This document shows, piece after piece, positions 24,400 to 34,299 of a DNA stretch of 64,000 bases. The DNA comes from DATFVA01 sp963832715 (GTDB lineage: Bacteria > Bacteroidota > Ignavibacteria > Ignavibacteriales > Ignavibacteriaceae), in contig CAWHVB010000005.1 in the NCBI GenBank assembly GCA_963832715.1, positions 715,436 through 779,435 on the forward strand. Reading direction: 5' to 3'. The translations under genes were made by a program, and so were the position numbers. The notes under the pieces are model-generated. The model saw nothing but the letters and a program-made list of their open reading frames with translations, did no database searches and was not told the DNA's origin. Every line of letters starts with the position of its first letter. Within the stretch, counting starts at the first letter, position 1.

Positions 24400-26436
24400 T
24401 TGGCAAAAGAGAAAATACTTGTAACTTCAGCCCTTCCTTACGCAAACGGACCAATTCACCTGGGACATTTAAGCGGTGCCTACCTGCCGGCGGATATTTT
24501 CGTCCGCTACCATCGAATGAAAGGCGACGACGTACTTTATATCTGCGGGTCTGATGAGCACGGGGTGCCGATTACCATCAGTGCTGATAAAGAAAAAGTG
24601 AGTCCGCAGGTAATAATTGACCGCTATCATGAAATAAATAAGAAGGCATTCGAACAGTTTGGAATAAGCTTCGACATTTATTCGAGAACATCCATTCCAA
24701 TTCACCACGAAACCGCAAAAGAGTTCTTCCTCGAGTACTATAATCGAGGTATGCTTAAAGAAAAGAAAACGATGCAGTTCTATGATGAGGAAGTTAAAAT
24801 GTTCCTTCCTGACCGCTATGTTGAAGGCACATGTCCTAATTGCGGCTACGAAGAAGCAAGGAGCGATGAGTGTGAGAACTGCGGCGCGCTGTATGAACCA
24901 TCGGAATTAAAAAATCCTAAAAGTAAAATCAGCGGTAAAACTCCGGTATTGAGGGAAACTTCTCACTGGTATTTTCCTCTAGGTGATTATCAGCCGAAAC
25001 TTGAAGAATATATTAAAATCAGCAGTGAAAATTACGGCTGGAAGGAAAATGTTCTGCAGTACTGCCGCGGATGGTTTAAAGCGGGACTGAAAGACCGTGC
25101 TTATACGCGCGACCTTGACTGGGGTGTTCCTGTGCCTCTTGATTCAGCTAAGGGTAAAGTGTTATATGTATGGTTTGAGGCAGTGCTCGGTTATATATCA
25201 GCGACAAAAGAATTGTCGAAACAGCGGGGTAATGAAGACCTCTGGAGAGAATACTGGCAGGGTGAGAAGACCAGGTATATAGCTTTTATTGGAAAGGATA
25301 ATGTGGTTTTCCACTGCATCATTTTCCCTGCAATGCTGATGGCATGGAATGAAGGCAATAAGGAAAAATATATTCTGCCGCAGAATGTTCCTGCAAATGA
25401 ATTTCTTAATTTCGAAGGAAAGAAATTTTCTAAGAGCCGTAACTGGGGAATTGATGTTATTGATTTCCTTAAATTATTTCCGGCTGATCCCCTCAGGTAC
25501 ACTCTTGCAGCAAACCTTCCCGAGACCCGGGATACCGATTTTTACTGGAAGGAATTCCAGTTGAGAAATAACAGCGAGCTTGCTGATATCCTTGGAAACT
25601 TTATTAACAGGACTTTCACTTTTGTCCATAAGCATTTTGATGGCAAGGTACCGGCAAAGTTGAAGATTGAAAAGATCGATGAAGAAATGCTGAAAGTTAT
25701 TTCCGGAGCACCCGCGAAAGTTTCAGAGTTATTTGACTGCTACAAGATAAAGGACGGCGTTACTGAAATTATGAACCTTGCACGCGCGGGGAATAAATAT
25801 TTTAATGATTCGGAGCCGTGGGTCACCGTAAAAAGCGACATGGAAAAATGCGGTACAACTCTGAATGTGTGCCTGCAGGCTATTTATACGCTGGCAGGAT
25901 TATTCGCTCCTGTTATTCCTTTTTCATCTGAAAAGATTTTCAGGATGCTGGATTCTTCCCCTGTTAACTGGGGTGAGCTGGGACAGGAAAATCTGAAAAC
26001 AGGTCATATATTAAATAAAACTGAAATAATATTTCCAAAAATCGAGGATGAGATTATCGAACAACAGGTAGAAAAACTAAGCTCAAAAAATGAAGAGGAT
26101 ATAAAAAATAACCTTATATCTATTGAGGATTTTGATAAAATTAAGCTTAAAGTAGCTGAAATAGTTGAAGCCGTTAACGTACCCAAAAGCAATAAACTTA
26201 TAAAATTAAAAGTCAGGCTTGATGACGGCGAGCGCCAGGTGCTTGCTGGCATAGCCAAAAGCTATAAACCAGAAAACCTGATTGGAAAGAAAATCATACT
26301 GGTTTCAAATCTGAAACCTGCAAAATTGATGGGACTGGAATCGCAGGGAATGGTACTGGCAGTTGAAAATGAAAGCGGAGAATTGAATGTTCTTACTGTC
26401 GATCAGAATGTGAAAAACGGAACACGGGCAAAGTAA
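24400..26436 (+). CDS. metG: Methionyl-tRNA synthetase
   Basis: 678 residues from a TTG at 24400, chosen because translation then begins MAKEKILVTSALPYANGPIH, the standard start of MetRS. GGAGG at 24382-24386 is 13 nt away, which is long; an upstream in-frame TTG at 24370 would add ten residues. The class I HIGH motif appears as HLGH, the zinc knuckle as CPNCGY with DECENCGA, and the KMSKS motif as KFSKS. The last 110 residues form an EMAP/Trbp-type tRNA-binding domain. It charges tRNA-Met in the cytoplasm. Confidence 0.97.
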   Translation: MAKEKILVTSALPYANGPIHLGHLSGAYLPADIFVRYHRMKGDDVLYICGSDEHGVPITISADKEKVSPQVIIDRYHEINKKAFEQFGISFDIYSRTSIPIHHETAKEFFLEYYNRGMLKEKKTMQFYDEEVKMFLPDRYVEGTCPNCGYEEARSDECENCGALYEPSELKNPKSKISGKTPVLRETSHWYFPLGDYQPKLEEYIKISSENYGWKENVLQYCRGWFKAGLKDRAYTRDLDWGVPVPLDSAKGKVLYVWFEAVLGYISATKELSKQRGNEDLWREYWQGEKTRYIAFIGKDNVVFHCIIFPAMLMAWNEGNKEKYILPQNVPANEFLNFEGKKFSKSRNWGIDVIDFLKLFPADPLRYTLAANLPETRDTDFYWKEFQLRNNSELADILGNFINRTFTFVHKHFDGKVPAKLKIEKIDEEMLKVISGAPAKVSELFDCYKIKDGVTEIMNLARAGNKYFNDSEPWVTVKSDMEKCGTTLNVCLQAIYTLAGLFAPVIPFSSEKIFRMLDSSPVNWGELGQENLKTGHILNKTEIIFPKIEDEIIEQQVEKLSSKNEEDIKNNLISIEDFDKIKLKVAEIVEAVNVPKSNKLIKLKVRLDDGERQVLAGIAKSYKPENLIGKKIILVSNLKPAKLMGLESQGMVLAVENESGELNVLTVDQNVKNGTRAK

Positions 26437-26470
26437 TTAATATATTTATATAAATATTTTCCGGAGTTAT

Positions 26471-28489
26471 ATGATGAGAAAAATTTATTTACCAATGTTT
26501 TTGTTATGCTTGTTTGCAACGGGATTTGCGCAGCAAGGACCTCTGAGCAAGATAACAGCGGCACTACAGACAAGAATGAATACTGCTTCTTCTGATGAAC
26601 AACTTCTTGTCTGGATTTATTTCACCGATAAGGGACAGAATACCGATGCATATTTCAATCAGCCTTTGACTGTTGTCAGTGAAAAATCGCTTAAGAGAAG
26701 AGAGAAGGTGCTGGGTAAAGATGCGTTAACTATGAGGGATATACCTGTTAATCCTGCCTACATTGCTGAGGTTAAAGCTGAAGGACTTACTATTAATTGG
26801 GCTTCAAAATGGCTAAATGCAGTCAGTGGGACAGTGACGAAATCTCACCTTGCAGAAATAGAGGCCCTGCCTACCGTTAAGAAACTTGATATTGTTCGTA
26901 AGATGAAAAGCGGATACGAGCCTGAGACTGATATGAATGCTGTTCACGAAACATTGAGTAAAGTTACTCAGCCTGCAGGTATTCACAGCTACGATTACGG
27001 AGAATCATATGCCCAGCTTCAGCAGATAAACGTACCTGCTGTACATGACATGGGATATACAGGGCAAGGTGTGACCGTTTGTCTTATGGATGCCGGATTC
27101 AGCAGGTTAAGTCATGACGCATTCCTCTCCATGGATATAATCGCTGCTTACGATTTTGTAAACCATGATCCCAACGTCGGCAACCAATCAGATTCCGGAG
27201 ATGGTTCACACGGTACAGAAACTCTCTCAACAATAGGAGGATACGCTCCTGGTCACCTGATCGGTCCTGCTTTTAGTTCTTCATACATTCTTGCGAAAAC
27301 AGAAAATACCGACAGCGAAACACCTATCGAAGAAGATAACTGGATTGCCGCTATGGAATGGGCTGACAGCATAGGTGTTGATGTTACTTCAACCTCGTTA
27401 AGTTATTTGGAATTCGATCCCCCATGGCAGAGTTATACATGGATGGATATGGATGGTAATACCGCAATTAGTACTATCGGAGCAGATTATGCTGCTTATC
27501 TGGGTATAGTAGTTGTGAACTCTGCAGGAAATGCAGGTTATAATTCTTCTCACAATACACTCGGTGCCCCGGCTGACGGAGACAGCGTTATTACAGCCGG
27601 TGCAGTTGGACTTTCAGGGGGCAGATCTTCTTTCAGCAGCGTTGGTCCGACAGCAGACGGACGGACCAAACCGGATATTATGGCACTTGGAGATGGCGAT
27701 GTGGTTGCTTCACCTTACGGTGATCATTCATACTCATACGCAAGCGGAACATCTTTCAGCTGTCCGCTCTCGGCGGGAGTTGCCGCATTGATCTTATCGG
27801 TGAATCCGGGACTTACGCCAATGCAGGTAAGGGATGCAATGAGAAACACTGCATCACAAAGCAGCAATCCCGATAACGAGTACGGCTGGGGAATATTAAA
27901 TGCTCTTGATGCAGTAAATTATTTCCCTACACCTGTTGAACTTCAATCCTTCTCGGCTGTTGTACGGGGCGGTAAAGTTAATCTTGAATGGAACACCGCT
28001 ACAGAAAAAAATAACCGCGGGTTTGAAATTGAGAAAAAATCAGCTAAAACAGACTATAAAACAATTGGGTTTGTCCAGGGATCAGGTACTGTATCAACAC
28101 CAAATCACTACAGCTTTATTGATGAGAACAGTACAAAAGGTCTTTATACTTACAGGCTGAAGCAAATCGACTTTGACGGATCTTATGCCTTCAGCAGTGA
28201 AGTAACGGTTGATGTTCCTGCCGCATCGGATTTTGTGCTTGAGCAGAATTACCCGAATCCTTTCAACCCGTCTACAAAGATTAATTATTCAGTTCCGAAC
28301 GGATCGAGGGTTAAGTTAATTCTCTATGATATACTTGGAAACCAGGTAAGGGTTCTGTCGAATGAATTTAAAGAAGCCGGAAATTATTCTTTTACACTTA
28401 ATGCTGAAGGACTTTCAAGCGGGGTGTATATTGTAAGACTTAATGCCGGTACTACGAACAAAGTTATTAAGATTACACTTGCCAAGTAG
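26471..28489 (+). CDS. Secreted subtilisin-like serine protease (S8) with T9SS sorting domain
   Basis: 672 residues: signal peptide to about Ala20, an N-terminal propeptide-like region to about 150, and an S8 peptidase domain with catalytic Asp207 (LMDAGFS), His247 (GDGSHGTE) and Ser428 (ASGTSFSCP). Residues about 490-590 form a beta domain with the FEIEKKS pattern. The final 80 residues are a type IX sorting domain (NYPNPFNPSTKINYSVP ... VIKITLAK). It is expected to be secreted or surface-bound and to degrade protein. It lies 35 bp after metG but has its own ribosome site. Confidence 0.93.
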   Translation: MMRKIYLPMFLLCLFATGFAQQGPLSKITAALQTRMNTASSDEQLLVWIYFTDKGQNTDAYFNQPLTVVSEKSLKRREKVLGKDALTMRDIPVNPAYIAEVKAEGLTINWASKWLNAVSGTVTKSHLAEIEALPTVKKLDIVRKMKSGYEPETDMNAVHETLSKVTQPAGIHSYDYGESYAQLQQINVPAVHDMGYTGQGVTVCLMDAGFSRLSHDAFLSMDIIAAYDFVNHDPNVGNQSDSGDGSHGTETLSTIGGYAPGHLIGPAFSSSYILAKTENTDSETPIEEDNWIAAMEWADSIGVDVTSTSLSYLEFDPPWQSYTWMDMDGNTAISTIGADYAAYLGIVVVNSAGNAGYNSSHNTLGAPADGDSVITAGAVGLSGGRSSFSSVGPTADGRTKPDIMALGDGDVVASPYGDHSYSYASGTSFSCPLSAGVAALILSVNPGLTPMQVRDAMRNTASQSSNPDNEYGWGILNALDAVNYFPTPVELQSFSAVVRGGKVNLEWNTATEKNNRGFEIEKKSAKTDYKTIGFVQGSGTVSTPNHYSFIDENSTKGLYTYRLKQIDFDGSYAFSSEVTVDVPAASDFVLEQNYPNPFNPSTKINYSVPNGSRVKLILYDILGNQVRVLSNEFKEAGNYSFTLNAEGLSSGVYIVRLNAGTTNKVIKITLAK

Positions 28490-28599
28490 GATTTATGCCT
28501 GGAATGATGGGCTGACCACAGCGGTTTACCTTGATTTTCAGGCAGTCTATCTCTAAAATTACTGGCTAAATGAAAACAAATTAAAATAAGGAGAAATAC

Positions 28600-30585
28600 T
28601 TGATGTTCCGCAGGGTTATATTACCTTTTGCAGTTTTGGCTTCACTTCTGCTAAGCTCCTGTGCGCCGAAACATGCTGATATTGTTGTTGCTAAATTTGA
28701 TGATGAACAAATCAAGATGAATGAATTCGAGAAAATGTATGCAAAGAATTCAGGTAATTATGAAGATGCCAAAGACGACAGTCTCTCGCAATTGAAGAAC
28801 TTCCTGGATTTGTATGTTAATTTCAGGATGAAACTGAGGGACGCATACGTTCGCGGGTATGATTCAAATCCCGAACTGAACCAGGAACTTCAGGATTATA
28901 AGGAGAAGGTTGGAGTATCTTATATTCTTGAAAAACAAATACTTGAACCGGGACTTAAAAACCTGTACAACAGAAGGAAAATCGAATTACGTGTCAGTCA
29001 CCTTATGATAAGGCCTGATTCCACAGGTGATGCTGCGGCAAAACAGCTTGCTGAAGCTATCCTCGACAGTATAAAACACGGTGCGGATTTCTCCGAAATG
29101 GTGAAAAAATACTCAGACGATAATTATTCAAAAAATATAGGCGGCGATATCTACTATGTAACGGCGGGACTTTTACCTCCGGAATTTGAAGATGCAGCAT
29201 ATGCGACTCCGGTGGACAGTGTTTATCCTTCGGTTGTTCATTCACGCTATGGTTATCATCTCATAAAAGTGACTGACAGAAGACAAAGGATCCCTCAGAT
29301 CAGAGCCAGCCATATCCTTGTCAATTTTAATAACCCTGAAGGCAAAGTTGATACGGCATATGCAAAAGCCAAAATTGATACCGTTATGCAGAAAATTAAA
29401 GCCGGTGAGGACTTTGCTAAGCTGGCTGAGGAATATTCAGATGATACCGGTTCAAAGAAAAACGGCGGTGATCTTGGTTTCTTCGGAAGAAGGATGATGG
29501 TAAAGGAATTTGATGAGGCTGCGTTTAACCTGAAACCAGGTGAAATTTCCGACATAGTTAAATCTAATTTCGGATTTCATATTATCAAACTAACAGATCA
29601 GAAACCTTATCCAACATTTGATGAAGATAAAGAAGAACTGGAAAAAATATATAAACAGACAAGGTACCAGGCGGAATATGATTCCCTGATAGACAGTCTG
29701 AAAGATAAGTACGGTTTTCAGATAAATCAGGATGTGCTTGCAAAAGTGCTTGAAAATGCTGACTCTCTCAGGGTTGGAAGCCAGCTGAGGAATTATGATG
29801 AAATAAAGGATCAGCCTTTATTAACATACAATAAGGTTGATACTATAAGGGTACAGACTGCAATCGACAGAATGAATTCCGAACGTCAGTTTATGAACAG
29901 AATGATCGACAGGGACATTCTTAATACCGCTATAAATAAAGTTGTAGGCGATAGTCTGCTTGCTGTTGCTGCCCTGGACCTGGATAAAACAGATAAAGAA
30001 TTTGCTTCCCTGATGGATGATTACAGGAACGGCATCTATGTATTTAAACTCCAGGATGACGAGATATGGAGTAAAATCAATTCAGATAGTACCAAACTAT
30101 ATGACTATTTCCTCAAGACGAAAGATAAATATGTCTGGCCGGACAGAATTAACTTCAGTGAAATATACTCGAAGAGCGACTCGCTGATTCATGTTTATTA
30201 CAGTGAATTACAAAATGGTGCTGATTTTGATTCTCTCGCGGCAAAATACACTGAAAAGCCAGGTATGAAACAGAAATCAGGTAATTACGGGCTGGTTAAT
30301 GCAGACAGTTCACCTATTGCAACGAGAACAAACCAGCTGCTTTCAGAACCCGGTTCTTATTCTGAACCATTCCCGTTCGTCGGCGGATATGAAATTGTAA
30401 AACTTATTGCAAAAGATCCGGCACATCCGAAAACTTTCGAGGAAGCAAAAGCCGAGGTTTCCGGGGCATTCCAGGAAGCCGAATCTAAAAGGCTTGAACA
30501 AAATTATCTTGAAAGTCTGAAGAAGAGGTATGATCCTCAATTTTATTACGATAAACTTGAAGAAGCTTATAAAGATACAGATTAA
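28600..30585 (+). CDS. Lipoprotein peptidyl-prolyl isomerase with multiple PpiC/rotamase domains
   Basis: 661 residues with a lipobox LSSC (about Cys21). Two clear parvulin domains lie at about 127-232 (LRVSHLMIRPDS ... GYHLIKVTD) and 236-340 (IRASHILVNF ... GFHIIKLTD); a third, more degenerate one is near 510-600. Parvulins catalyse prolyl cis-trans isomerisation and, in the SurA/PpiD class, chaperone outer-membrane proteins. It is the first of three consecutive SurA-like genes and overlaps the next by up to 56 bp. Confidence 0.9.
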   Translation: MMFRRVILPFAVLASLLLSSCAPKHADIVVAKFDDEQIKMNEFEKMYAKNSGNYEDAKDDSLSQLKNFLDLYVNFRMKLRDAYVRGYDSNPELNQELQDYKEKVGVSYILEKQILEPGLKNLYNRRKIELRVSHLMIRPDSTGDAAAKQLAEAILDSIKHGADFSEMVKKYSDDNYSKNIGGDIYYVTAGLLPPEFEDAAYATPVDSVYPSVVHSRYGYHLIKVTDRRQRIPQIRASHILVNFNNPEGKVDTAYAKAKIDTVMQKIKAGEDFAKLAEEYSDDTGSKKNGGDLGFFGRRMMVKEFDEAAFNLKPGEISDIVKSNFGFHIIKLTDQKPYPTFDEDKEELEKIYKQTRYQAEYDSLIDSLKDKYGFQINQDVLAKVLENADSLRVGSQLRNYDEIKDQPLLTYNKVDTIRVQTAIDRMNSERQFMNRMIDRDILNTAINKVVGDSLLAVAALDLDKTDKEFASLMDDYRNGIYVFKLQDDEIWSKINSDSTKLYDYFLKTKDKYVWPDRINFSEIYSKSDSLIHVYYSELQNGADFDSLAAKYTEKPGMKQKSGNYGLVNADSSPIATRTNQLLSEPGSYSEPFPFVGGYEIVKLIAKDPAHPKTFEEAKAEVSGAFQEAESKRLEQNYLESLKKRYDPQFYYDKLEEAYKDTD

Positions 30586-31330
30586 ATTATTTCTTTTGAT
30601 CCTTACCGCAGTCGCTTTAACCGGCTGCGGGAAGGAATCCCCCAAGAAGGAATTTATCGCCCGTGTAAATGATTCTTATTTTACACGGGCTGATCTTTCA
30701 GCAGTTGTTGATTCGGGTTATGGTAAGAACTTATACAGGAACGAGATCGTCAGAAACTGGATTGATAAAGAATTATTATACCAGGAAGCACAAAATTCCG
30801 GAATTCTAAAGGATAAAGAATTTCAACGTGTAGAAAATGAATCCCGGAGACAGCTTGCTGTGACATTCCTTGTAAATAAATTATTTGAAGAAGAACAAAT
30901 TACAATCGAGCCTTCAGAACTGAAGGATTATTTCGAAAAGAACAAAGAAAATTTTAAGCTGTTTCATGATGCTTTCCAGGTAAACCTGGTTCAGTTTGAT
31001 GATGAAGATAAAGCGATACAGTTCAGGGATGAAGCATTCGAGAAAGGTTGGAACAAAGCTGAAGGATCGTTCAAAAACGATTCCAATATTGTATATAAAG
31101 AAAATGCAAATCTTGTATACGACTATGAGATACAGCCTGCCGACCTGGTACGCGTAATAAGAGAACTTCTTCCGGAAGAAATAAGCATCGTGATTAATGA
31201 TGGTATGGGTAATTATTTTATAGTGCAGCTTCTTCAGAAATATAGTAGAGGAAGCATCCCGCCTTATGAGGTTATTGATGAGCTTGTCCGTGACAGGTAC
31301 GCTGCTTTAAAAGAAGGAGCAGTTTATTAA
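30530..31330 (+). CDS. SurA-like lipoprotein chaperone without obvious parvulin domain
   Basis: 266 residues if begun at the ATG at 30530; a TTG at 30557 would give the more typical MKKLIKIQIKLFLL signal. The lipobox is LTGC. The body matches the SurA N-terminal chaperone type (ARVNDSYFTRADLSAVVD, IDKELLYQEAQNSGI) and contains a PpiC-like segment in which the rotamase core motifs are not recognisable. It probably works with the flanking isomerases in periplasmic folding. The start lies inside the previous gene, so translation is likely coupled. Confidence 0.8.
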   Translation: MILNFITINLKKLIKIQIKLFLLILTAVALTGCGKESPKKEFIARVNDSYFTRADLSAVVDSGYGKNLYRNEIVRNWIDKELLYQEAQNSGILKDKEFQRVENESRRQLAVTFLVNKLFEEEQITIEPSELKDYFEKNKENFKLFHDAFQVNLVQFDDEDKAIQFRDEAFEKGWNKAEGSFKNDSNIVYKENANLVYDYEIQPADLVRVIRELLPEEISIVINDGMGNYFIVQLLQKYSRGSIPPYEVIDELVRDRYAALKEGAVY

Positions 31331-31386
31331 AAAATATGTTAAAGATTTATATTCAAAAAACGATATAGAAGTTAAATAGGTGCTAA

Positions 31387-32658
31387 ATGAAATTTAAGAT
31401 TCTGGCAATATTTATTATACTGGCCGGTATTTGTCATGCCCAGGAAGTACTTGATAAAATTGTTGCTGTTGTTGATAATGAGATAATAACCGAAAGCGAA
31501 CTTGATTTTCAGACAAATCTTCTTGCTTCAAGATATGGGGTATCACCTGATTCTCCCCAGTTAAAAAAGCAGACCTTAAACTCAATGATTGAAGAAAAAC
31601 TTGCTTATGCGCAAGCTAACCTTGACTCAATTGAGGTCTCTGATGATGAAGTTGATAAGAGGATTGACTACCAGATTCAGCTGTTTATTCAGCAGTACGG
31701 ATCCAAGGAACGTGTTGAACAGGTTTACGGCATGAGCATCGAAAAGATCAAAAGAGAATTACGGGATGATGTCAGGAAAAACCTTATGGTACAGAAGCTT
31801 CGCGAGAAAAACTTCGGTACTGTAGAAGCAACAAGAAAAGATGTTGAAGATTTTTTTGAAAAGTTCAAAGACAGTCTTGGCGTAATTCCTGAAAAAGTAA
31901 AAATAGCTCATATCTTCCGTTCACCCAAAACCTCTTCCGAAGCTAAAGAAAAAGCAAGAGAATTTGCACAATCAATACTCGATTCTATTAAAAACGGCGT
32001 CGATTTTGCAGAAATGGCAAAGAAATACTCGGAAGATCCCGGCAGCGCAAAAGAAGGCGGCGATCTTGGTTTTGTGAAGAAGGGTGTGTTCTATCCAGAA
32101 TTTGAAGCAGCAGCATTTGCCCTGCAGCCCGGTGAAATATCGGACATTGTTGAGTCTCCCGTGGGGTTCCATATTATACAGCTTATTGAGAAAAGAGGGG
32201 AGTCGATTCATGCCCGTCACATTTTAATCAAGATTAAAGCTGATGAAAATGCGGATCTTAAAACAATCGATTTCCTTACATCGGTAAGGGACAGCATAGT
32301 GAAGGGGGACAGCACTTTTGCTTACTACGCTAAAAAATACAGTGAGGATGAAGATACTGCTCCCTTCGGCGGTGAACTTGGAACATTTTATATAAATCAG
32401 CTCGATAAAAGCGTGCTTGATGTTGTTTCCAAACTTAAGACGGGTGATATCAGTTTTCCCAAAAGGTATGAGTACTCGTCAGGGAATTATGGTTATCATA
32501 TAATATACCTTGAAGACAGGACGCCGCAGCATGCGCCCGATATCAACAAGGATTATGCGGATATAAAGAAACTGGCCGATGAATATAAGAGGCAGCAGAA
32601 GTACCAGGCATGGATCGAGAGTCTGAAAGGTAAGATATATTACGACATCAGGTTATAA
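31387..32658 (+). CDS. SurA-like periplasmic peptidyl-prolyl isomerase
   Basis: 423 residues with a signal peptide (cleavage near CHAQE). The SurA N-terminal domain (about 20-160: VLDKIVAVVDNEIITESELD) is followed by two parvulin domains, about 172-265 (VKIAHIFRSP ... GFHIIQLIE) and 273-375 (IHARHILIKI ... GYHIIYLED). This is the layout of SurA, which escorts outer-membrane proteins to the Bam complex. It is third in the isomerase run and precedes the MoxR gene by 20 bp. Confidence 0.92.
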   Translation: MKFKILAIFIILAGICHAQEVLDKIVAVVDNEIITESELDFQTNLLASRYGVSPDSPQLKKQTLNSMIEEKLAYAQANLDSIEVSDDEVDKRIDYQIQLFIQQYGSKERVEQVYGMSIEKIKRELRDDVRKNLMVQKLREKNFGTVEATRKDVEDFFEKFKDSLGVIPEKVKIAHIFRSPKTSSEAKEKAREFAQSILDSIKNGVDFAEMAKKYSEDPGSAKEGGDLGFVKKGVFYPEFEAAAFALQPGEISDIVESPVGFHIIQLIEKRGESIHARHILIKIKADENADLKTIDFLTSVRDSIVKGDSTFAYYAKKYSEDEDTAPFGGELGTFYINQLDKSVLDVVSKLKTGDISFPKRYEYSSGNYGYHIIYLEDRTPQHAPDINKDYADIKKLADEYKRQQKYQAWIESLKGKIYYDIRL

Positions 32659-32678
32659 AAAATATAAAGGATGAGAAT

Positions 32679-33674
32679 TTGAAAGAAACCGGCGTTGGAG
32701 ATGTTCAATTAGTAGATAAACTGAACGAAAAAGTAAAACGTACCAAAGCAGAAATAGGGAAGATTATAATCGGACAGGAAGAGATAATCGATCAGCTTCT
32801 TGTTTCTCTTCTTTCCCGCGGTCATTGTCTGCTTGTAGGTGTTCCCGGTCTTGCGAAGACTCTCCTTATAAAAACACTTGCCGAAGTAATGGACCTCAAA
32901 TTCAGCCGTATTCAATTTACTCCCGATCTTATGCCGAGCGATATTACCGGTACAGAATTGGTTGAAGAGGATCCTCTCACCAAAAAGAGAAATTTCCGGT
33001 TTGTTGAAGGACCAATTTTTGCTAACGTTATTCTTGCAGATGAAATAAACAGAACCCCGCCTAAAACACAAGCGGCGCTTCTTGAAGCAATGCAGGAGCA
33101 TAGAGTAACAACAGCCGGTGTAACGAAAGTATTAACTGAACCTTTCTTCGTGCTCGCAACCCAGAACCCGATAGAGCAGGAAGGTACCTATCCGCTCCCT
33201 GAAGCGCAGCTTGACCGTTTTATGTTTAATCTTTGGCTTGATTATCCTTCATTTGAAGAAGAAAAAAAGATTGTACAGACCACAACGAGTGAATACAAAG
33301 CAGAGTTGTCGAAAGTGGTATCTGCTGAAGAGATAATATCATTTCAGGATCTTGTAAGAAGAGTTCCGGTTTCAGACAATGTTACAGAGTTCGCGGTAAG
33401 AGCTGCAAACCTTACCCGGCCAACCAATAGTTCTTCTCCCCAGTTCATCAAAGATTGGATTACTTGGGGGGCGGGACCGCGTGCCTCTCAATATCTCGTT
33501 ATGGCTGCAAAAACCCGTGCCGTAATACAGGGAAGATATTCACCCAATATAGACGATGTTAAGTTTGCTATGACACCGGTTCTTCGTCATCGTATCATTA
33601 CCAACTTCAGTGCAGAGGCCGACGGCATCTCTTCAACAGATGTTATCCAAAAGCTTATTAAAGAACTGGACTAA
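32679..33674 (+). CDS. MoxR-family AAA+ ATPase
   Basis: 331 residues from a TTG at 32679 with AAAGG at a good distance; the nearby ATG at 32671 runs into a stop. Walker A is GVPGLAKT, Walker B is VILADEINRTPPKTQ and the sensor region is FVLATQNPIEQEGTYPLPEAQLDRF, all diagnostic of MoxR. MoxR ATPases act as chaperones that insert metals or assemble complexes, usually with VWA-domain partners. No VWA or DUF58 partner gene follows here, which is unusual. Confidence 0.95.
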   Translation: MKETGVGDVQLVDKLNEKVKRTKAEIGKIIIGQEEIIDQLLVSLLSRGHCLLVGVPGLAKTLLIKTLAEVMDLKFSRIQFTPDLMPSDITGTELVEEDPLTKKRNFRFVEGPIFANVILADEINRTPPKTQAALLEAMQEHRVTTAGVTKVLTEPFFVLATQNPIEQEGTYPLPEAQLDRFMFNLWLDYPSFEEEKKIVQTTTSEYKAELSKVVSAEEIISFQDLVRRVPVSDNVTEFAVRAANLTRPTNSSSPQFIKDWITWGAGPRASQYLVMAAKTRAVIQGRYSPNIDDVKFAMTPVLRHRIITNFSAEADGISSTDVIQKLIKELD

Positions 33675-33846
33675 TCGCAGGTCAGATTGCTTGATTGCAG
33701 AACAAAAAGTTCTCATCACTTTTGAAAATTCAAAGCGGATCCCCATCACTTAATACGTCTAAGCAAAATTATACTTTGCATACGCATTCTTACGGATGCC
33801 CGGTGAAGGGCGGGTGCTTAATGTTAAATTACAATGGGATATAACT

Positions 33847-34299
33847 ATGGCAAAAAGTAAACTACTACGAATGGACAATGTCGGCATCGTGGTTGAATCG
33901 CTCGATGAAGCCATCTCTTTTTTCACAGAACTTGGATTGAAGCTGGAAGGACAGGGAATAGTAGAAGGAGAATGGGCCGGTCGAGTAACGGGATTGGGCA
34001 ACCAAAAAGTAGAAATCGCTATGATGGTCACCCCCGACGGTCACAGCAGGCTTGAGATCTCGAGGTTTCTAAGTCCGCATACCATAGCCGATCACCGTAA
34101 TGCCCCTGTAAATTCTCTCGGCTACCTTCGTGTAATGTTCGCTGTAGACGACATCGAAGATACTATCACCAGGCTCCGGAAGCGCGGAGCGCAGCTCGTC
34201 GGTGAAGTGGTTCAGTATGAAAACTCGTATAAACTTTGCTATATCCGCGGCCCTGAAGGACTCCTGATCGGACTTGCAGAAGAACTGAATAAAAAATGA
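33847..34299 (+). CDS. VOC-family (glyoxalase/bleomycin resistance-like) protein
   Basis: 150 residues from ATG 33847 (MAKSKLLRMDNVGIVVES); an upstream in-frame ATG at 33796 would add 17 residues with no ribosome site. The two beta-alpha-beta-beta-beta modules are visible: MDNVGIVVESLDEAISFFTE at the start and GYLRVMFAVDDIEDTITRL in the second half, ending with GPEGLLIGLAEEL, where the final Glu is a likely metal ligand. The family includes dioxygenases, isomerases and drug-binding proteins. Its stop overlaps the start of the Arr fusion gene (ATGA), so both are likely made together. Confidence 0.88.
   Translation: MAKSKLLRMDNVGIVVESLDEAISFFTELGLKLEGQGIVEGEWAGRVTGLGNQKVEIAMMVTPDGHSRLEISRFLSPHTIADHRNAPVNSLGYLRVMFAVDDIEDTITRLRKRGAQLVGEVVQYENSYKLCYIRGPEGLLIGLAEELNKK

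Noticed and set aside
24389..24424. ATG start for a short frame overlapping the metG start
   Set aside because: It is out of frame with MetRS, ends after eleven codons, and lies only 2 nt after GGAGG. It might interfere with metG initiation, but there is no evidence.
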